From the NCBI GenBank assembly GCA_934552855.1, contig CAKTEU010000001.1, forward strand, positions 62,001 through 126,000: 64,000 nt of DNA, given 5' to 3'. This document shows positions 60,788 through 64,000 of this stretch, piece after piece. The stretch is from an uncultured Eubacteriales bacterium. Its GTDB lineage: Bacteria; Bacillota; Clostridia; Oscillospirales; Acutalibacteraceae. The notes under the pieces are model-generated. The model did not search any database and was not told the origin of the DNA. It saw nothing but the letters and a program-made list of their open reading frames with translations. How positions within the stretch are numbered: position 1 is the stretch's first letter; each line of letters begins with the position of its first letter. Position numbers and translations under genes: made by a program.

Positions 60788-62023
60788 ATGAACAAAAAAA
60801 TCGTTTCGCTTTTTCTTGTTTTTGCGGTAATGTTTACGTCTGTCTTTTGCGTTTCATTTATGTCTTTTGCAAAAGAGCCGTATCGTGTTGAAGCCGAGCA
60901 AAAATCCGTCAGCATAAAAGATTGCAAAATACAGCTTAAAAGGTATTTCGTATACACCGGAAAGCGAATTAAGCCGAGCGTTACCGTCACATACAGCGAA
61001 GAAACGCTTCAAAAAAACGTTCATTACACCGTTAAATACCAAAACAACCGAGAAGTTGGCAAAGCTTCGGCAATCATCACGGGAATCGAAGAAAACGGCT
61101 TTTTCGGTTCAAAAACGGTGAGTTTCAGAATTTCTCCAAAAAGGATCGTCAGACCCGATGTAAAGGAAGTAACGCCCACATCAGTTACCCTCACATGGAA
61201 AAAATATGACAATGACACACGCTTTTTGGTTCGTGAATATGACAAAGAAAGCGACAGCTTTGTTCCGCTCAAAAGAGTGAAAACAAACGAAGTAAAAATA
61301 AACAATCTTCTTTCGAAAAGTATTCACCGATATGCGGTTACACCCTATAAAAACGTTGACGGAAAAAACTATTACGCAATAAGCTCAAAAGCGGTCAAAA
61401 TCAAAACGCTACCGAGAGAACACACCGAAAGCGGCCGCCTTCTTGTTGACCTTGAGGGACAGGACTGGAAGCTTGTTGTTGTCAATTTTACAAGGGAGTT
61501 TTCAAGAGAGCACGAAACGGCGGTAAGCTATGTTATGAACAGCGGAACAAGACTTGACAAACGTGTCACGCCGTATTATGTCAAAATGTACCGTGCGGCA
61601 AAAAAAGACGGCATTACGCTCACACCGTACTCCGGCTACCGAAGCTATATACACCAGGAATGGAACTATAACAACCTCACAAGCGTATACATGAATCAAT
61701 ACGGGTTAAGCCGAAAGACCGCCGCAAAAAAAGCGGCCGAGGTTATTCTTCCACCCGGAACGAGCGAACATAATCTCGGCCTTGCGATGGATGTTTGCAA
61801 CACACTTGATTCATTTGCATATTCAAAAGAATATGCATGGCTGATGAAGAACGCTCAAAATTACGGTTTCATTCTTCGTTATCCAGAAGAAAAACAAAGC
61901 GTTACCGGTGTTTCCTATGAACCATGGCACTGGCGTTTTGTGGGAATCAAAAACGCAAAACTCATCAAAAAAAGCGGCCTTTGCCTTGAGGAATGGCTGG
62001 ACGCAAACAATATTGTGTATTAA
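60788..62023 (+). CDS. Secreted D-Ala-D-Ala carboxypeptidase (VanY/M15B type)
   Basis: A 411-aa protein with a signal peptide (about 1-27), a bacterial Ig-like/Fn3 region (about 40-215) and a C-terminal M15B peptidase domain. Zinc-site and catalytic motifs are SGYRSY, SEHNLGLAMDV and EPWHWRFVG. It trims peptidoglycan stem peptides outside the membrane. It is probably co-transcribed with the LRR gene (12-base gap). No van resistance genes are nearby, so a housekeeping wall-editing role is more likely. Confidence 0.92.
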   Translation: MNKKIVSLFLVFAVMFTSVFCVSFMSFAKEPYRVEAEQKSVSIKDCKIQLKRYFVYTGKRIKPSVTVTYSEETLQKNVHYTVKYQNNREVGKASAIITGIEENGFFGSKTVSFRISPKRIVRPDVKEVTPTSVTLTWKKYDNDTRFLVREYDKESDSFVPLKRVKTNEVKINNLLSKSIHRYAVTPYKNVDGKNYYAISSKAVKIKTLPREHTESGRLLVDLEGQDWKLVVVNFTREFSREHETAVSYVMNSGTRLDKRVTPYYVKMYRAAKKDGITLTPYSGYRSYIHQEWNYNNLTSVYMNQYGLSRKTAAKKAAEVILPPGTSEHNLGLAMDVCNTLDSFAYSKEYAWLMKNAQNYGFILRYPEEKQSVTGVSYEPWHWRFVGIKNAKLIKKSGLCLEEWLDANNIVY

Positions 62024-62029
62024 AACCAA

Positions 62030-62070
62030 TAACCGGCAGGCTGCAATTGCAATCTGCCGGTTTGTTGTTT
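62030..62070. terminator. Terminator after the VanY-type gene
   Basis: AACCGGCAG (62031-62039) / CTGCCGGTT (62054-62062) stem, T-rich on the right; serves the converging gene on the left less well. Confidence 0.7.
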
Positions 62071-62079
62071 TGAATTGTT

Positions 62080-62562
62080 TTATTCTTCGCTTTCGTCTTC
62101 CTGCTCGGAAAGCTTGAGAATTTCGGTCTGATTTGTAAAGAACAAAAGCTCGTCAATGTTCTTGTCATAGATTTTTTTACATGAAGCGCTCATAAGCGGC
62201 ATCATCTTTGATTCAACAACAGTGTTGATTGATGCAAAATCAATAAGAACCTTTATCTGGTTTTTGAAGAAATCAACGTCCTTATCGGCAAAAAAGCTGT
62301 CATCAACGTCGCCGATTTTAACGCCTGAAAGCTCCATATCCTTTTCATAAAGCGCACCGTTTTTTTCAAAGCATTTCTGCATAAGCGACTTCATGAGTTC
62401 AACGTCTCCGCCTTTGAGAGCGTTTTGAAGCGAGGTTGATTTGAGCTTGAATTTGAAAGAAATTTTTGTTGCTTTGATGATTGAATTTGAAAGTCTTGTA
62501 AGTTCCGGATTGATACTTTCCGGAATAAAAACTTCGCCGTCCTTGAGATAAAACTTGCTCAT
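62080..62562 (-). CDS. Uncharacterised acidic helical protein
   Basis: A 160-aa protein with no recognised domain: KFYLKDGEVFIPESINPEL at the N-terminus, basic-hydrophobic helices in the middle and an acidic tail (EQEDESEE). No signal, membrane or metal motif is seen. The start follows GGAGGAAC. Divergent from asnA; the shared intergenic region carries the TAATCGGCGGTTA motif. Confidence 0.75.
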   Translation of the reverse strand: MSKFYLKDGEVFIPESINPELTRLSNSIIKATKISFKFKLKSTSLQNALKGGDVELMKSLMQKCFEKNGALYEKDMELSGVKIGDVDDSFFADKDVDFFKNQIKVLIDFASINTVVESKMMPLMSASCKKIYDKNIDELLFFTNQTEILKLSEQEDESEE

Positions 62563-62668
62563 TTTAAGTTCCTCCGATATGATTGAATTTTTCCGACAGA
62601 TATTCTATCACAAACTTTGGGAAAATTCAACAGTTAATCGGCGGTTACATAAAAATCGCTTTTCTTCA

Positions 62669-62697
62669 TTGACACAACCGTTCATTACTGCTATAAT
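62669..62697 (+). promoter_or_regulatory. Consensus promoter of asnA
   Basis: TTGACA (62669-62674), 17 nt, TATAAT (62692-62697), a full consensus match 33 bases before the start codon. Confidence 0.8.
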
Positions 62698-62729
62698 ATC
62701 AGTCGTATTTTGTTTTTAGAGGTGTAATT

Positions 62730-63731
62730 ATGTCTTGCTATATTCCGGAAAATTACTGCTCTCACCTTTCGCTCAGAGAGACCGAGCAGGCAATTAAAAA
62801 GGTTAAGGACTTTTTTGAACGTGACCTTGCAATCGAACTCAACCTCACCCGTGTTTCCGCTCCACTTTTTGTTGACGCAAAAAGCGGAATGAACGATAAC
62901 CTCAACGGCACGGAAAGACCCGTTGCCTTTGACGTTTTCAGCGGCGAAAAATTTGAAATTGTTCACTCGCTCGCAAAATGGAAAAGATATGCCCTCAAAA
63001 TGTACGGCTTTGAAGAAAACGAAGGTCTTTATACCGACATGAACGCAATCCGCCGTGACGAGGACACAGACAATATTCATTCAATTCTTGTTGATCAGTG
63101 GGACTGGGAAAAAATAATTCCCAAAGATGAACGTAACGAGCATACGCTCAAAAAAACCGTTAAACTCATTTACTCCGCCCTTCGCCACACGGAATACTAC
63201 ATCACAAAGGAGTATAACTTCATAGGAAGCCTTCTTCCTGAAAAAATCCACTTTGTTTCCTCTTTTGAGCTTGAAGAACAGTATCCGAACCTTTCAAGAA
63301 AAGAGCGTGAATATGCGGCCGCAAAAGAATACGGCGCAATTTTTCTCATGAAAATCGGCAGTGCGCTCAAAGACGGAAAGCCGCACGACGGAAGAGCTCC
63401 GGACTATGACGATTGGGATCTCAACGGAGATATCATTGTTTATTATCCGGTTCTTGACATTGCTTTTGAACTTTCCTCAATGGGTATTCGTGTCAACGAA
63501 GAATCAATGGAGCGCCAGCTTAAAATTGCCGGCTGTGAGGACAGAAAAAACTTTCCGTTCCACAAAGCACTTTTGAACGGCGAACTTCCCTGCACAATCG
63601 GCGGCGGTATCGGTCAGTCAAGAATGTGTATGTTCTTCCTTCGCAAAGCGCATATCGGCGAAGTTCAGTCATCATATTGGAGCAGAGACGTTGTAAAATA
63701 TTGCAGTGAACACGGCGCACCGCTTCTTTAA
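62730..63731 (+). CDS. asnA: Aspartate-ammonia ligase
   Basis: A 333-aa ammonia-dependent asparagine synthetase with class II tRNA-synthetase-like fold. Recognisable motifs: RVSAPLFVDAKSGMNDNLNG, WDWEKII, GRAPDYDDWDLNGDI and the C-terminal GGGIGQSRMCM. It makes Asn from Asp, NH3 and ATP. The start follows AGAGGTG. Ordinary length and motifs. Confidence 0.97.
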   Translation: MSCYIPENYCSHLSLRETEQAIKKVKDFFERDLAIELNLTRVSAPLFVDAKSGMNDNLNGTERPVAFDVFSGEKFEIVHSLAKWKRYALKMYGFEENEGLYTDMNAIRRDEDTDNIHSILVDQWDWEKIIPKDERNEHTLKKTVKLIYSALRHTEYYITKEYNFIGSLLPEKIHFVSSFELEEQYPNLSRKEREYAAAKEYGAIFLMKIGSALKDGKPHDGRAPDYDDWDLNGDIIVYYPVLDIAFELSSMGIRVNEESMERQLKIAGCEDRKNFPFHKALLNGELPCTIGGGIGQSRMCMFFLRKAHIGEVQSSYWSRDVVKYCSEHGAPLL

Positions 63732-63745
63732 TATTTAATATTTTC

Positions 63746-63780
63746 GGCAACCGCTGCTATGTTTCGGCGGTTGCCTTTTT
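63746..63780 (+). terminator. Terminator after asnA
   Basis: GGCAACCGC / GCGGTTGCC stem, then TTTTT. Confidence 0.85.
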
Positions 63781-63793
63781 ATATCGGCTGTGC

Positions 63794-63799
63794 TATAAT
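63794..63799 (+). promoter_or_regulatory. Minus-10 box ahead of the amidohydrolase gene
   Basis: TATAAT 33 bases before the start codon; no convincing -35 hexamer was found at the right distance, so the call is weak. Confidence 0.35.
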
Positions 63800-63832
63800 A
63801 ATATAAAACATTACTCATGCAGAGGTGGAAAC

Positions 63833-64000
63833 ATGTATCTTAACACAAAAAAATATGCATTGGTAAACTGCACACTCCTTGACGGAACAAAAAACATGAA
63901 GCCGCAAAAAGGAATGACCGTTCTTGTTGACGGAAAAAAGATTGTCGGCATTTCAAGCGAAAAAGCCCCGGCAGGATATGAAGCAATAGACCTTGGCGGC
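63833..64000 (+). CDS. N-terminus of an amidohydrolase-family protein (partial)
   Basis: 56 codons are visible, cut by the window end. The start MYLNTKKYALVN follows CAGAGGTGGAAAC. The sequence VNCTLLDGTKNMKPQKGMTVLVDGKKIVGI is the typical first beta-sandwich of imidazolonepropionase/dihydroorotase-like amidohydrolases. The active-site His residues lie beyond the edge. Confidence 0.8.
   Translation, partial: MYLNTKKYALVNCTLLDGTKNMKPQKGMTVLVDGKKIVGISSEKAPAGYEAIDLGG

Overview
The window looks like a chromosomal segment of a spore-forming Firmicute of class Clostridia, probably a gut Oscillospiraceae/Ruminococcaceae-type anaerobe. This is inferred from a BofA-like protein, a DUF3794/LysM spore-coat-type protein, a Trp T-box, an FMN riboswitch, AGGAGG-type ribosome sites, consensus sigma-A promoters and the overall gene set. 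No rRNA, tRNA, CRISPR array, insertion sequence or prophage was recognised.

Layout. 0-14 kb is housekeeping: pyrG, polA, dusB, a sigma factor with its membrane partner, ruvX, a bifunctional PBP, a TauE exporter, cdaA-cdaR (c-di-AMP synthesis), and a DUF3343 protein with a cysteine-desulfurase-like enzyme. 14.6-23.7 kb is one eight-gene minus-strand operon that reads as a sulfoquinovose transaldolase (sulfo-TAL) pathway: GH31 sulfoquinovosidase, GPH importer, transaldolase, sulfolactaldehyde reductase, DUF4867 protein, fucose-isomerase-like enzyme, TauE exporter and ROK regulator. It has a consensus promoter followed by a perfect 14-bp inverted repeat. The predicted end product is dihydroxypropanesulfonate (DHPS), because a YihU-like reductase is present rather than an SF kinase/aldolase pair. 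23.8-34 kb holds an MBL hydrolase, rmlA, an ABC exporter, another GPH transporter, a secreted subtilase, an FMN-riboswitch-controlled RibU and manA. 34-44 kb holds BofA-like, amidase, GHL10 lipoprotein, zinc-ribbon/DUF1294, DUF3794-LysM, DUF711/ACT and YifB genes.

44.5-46.4 kb is a small accessory patch: an AbrB/PIN toxin-antitoxin pair, an AT-rich orphan gene and a gene-poor stretch. 47.0-50.3 kb is a tryptophan ABC transporter operon (trpXYZ) behind a T-box with a UGG specifier. Between the T-box terminator and trpX lies a well-initiated 35-codon ORF with two Trp codons near its start, overlapping trpX by ATGA; this suggests a second, translational Trp sensor. 50.4-53.2 kb is a BlaR1/BlaI-type pair. 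53.7-54.4 kb is an Xre repressor facing a consensus promoter whose 17-nt spacer is an operator palindrome, driving a 34-residue hydrophobic/basic peptide. The rest holds a class II aldolase with a duplicated, degenerate second domain, a class III aminotransferase, typA, an LRR protein, a VanY-type carboxypeptidase, asnA and the start of an amidohydrolase.

Best candidates for undescribed biology are the T-box plus leader-peptide arrangement, the sulfo-TAL operon (including a substitution at the sulfonate-binding Arg of its sulfoquinovosidase), the Xre/small-peptide module, and a dispersed 150-bp palindromic repeat. Start sites were moved from the longest ORF wherever a ribosome site and homology supported an internal start.
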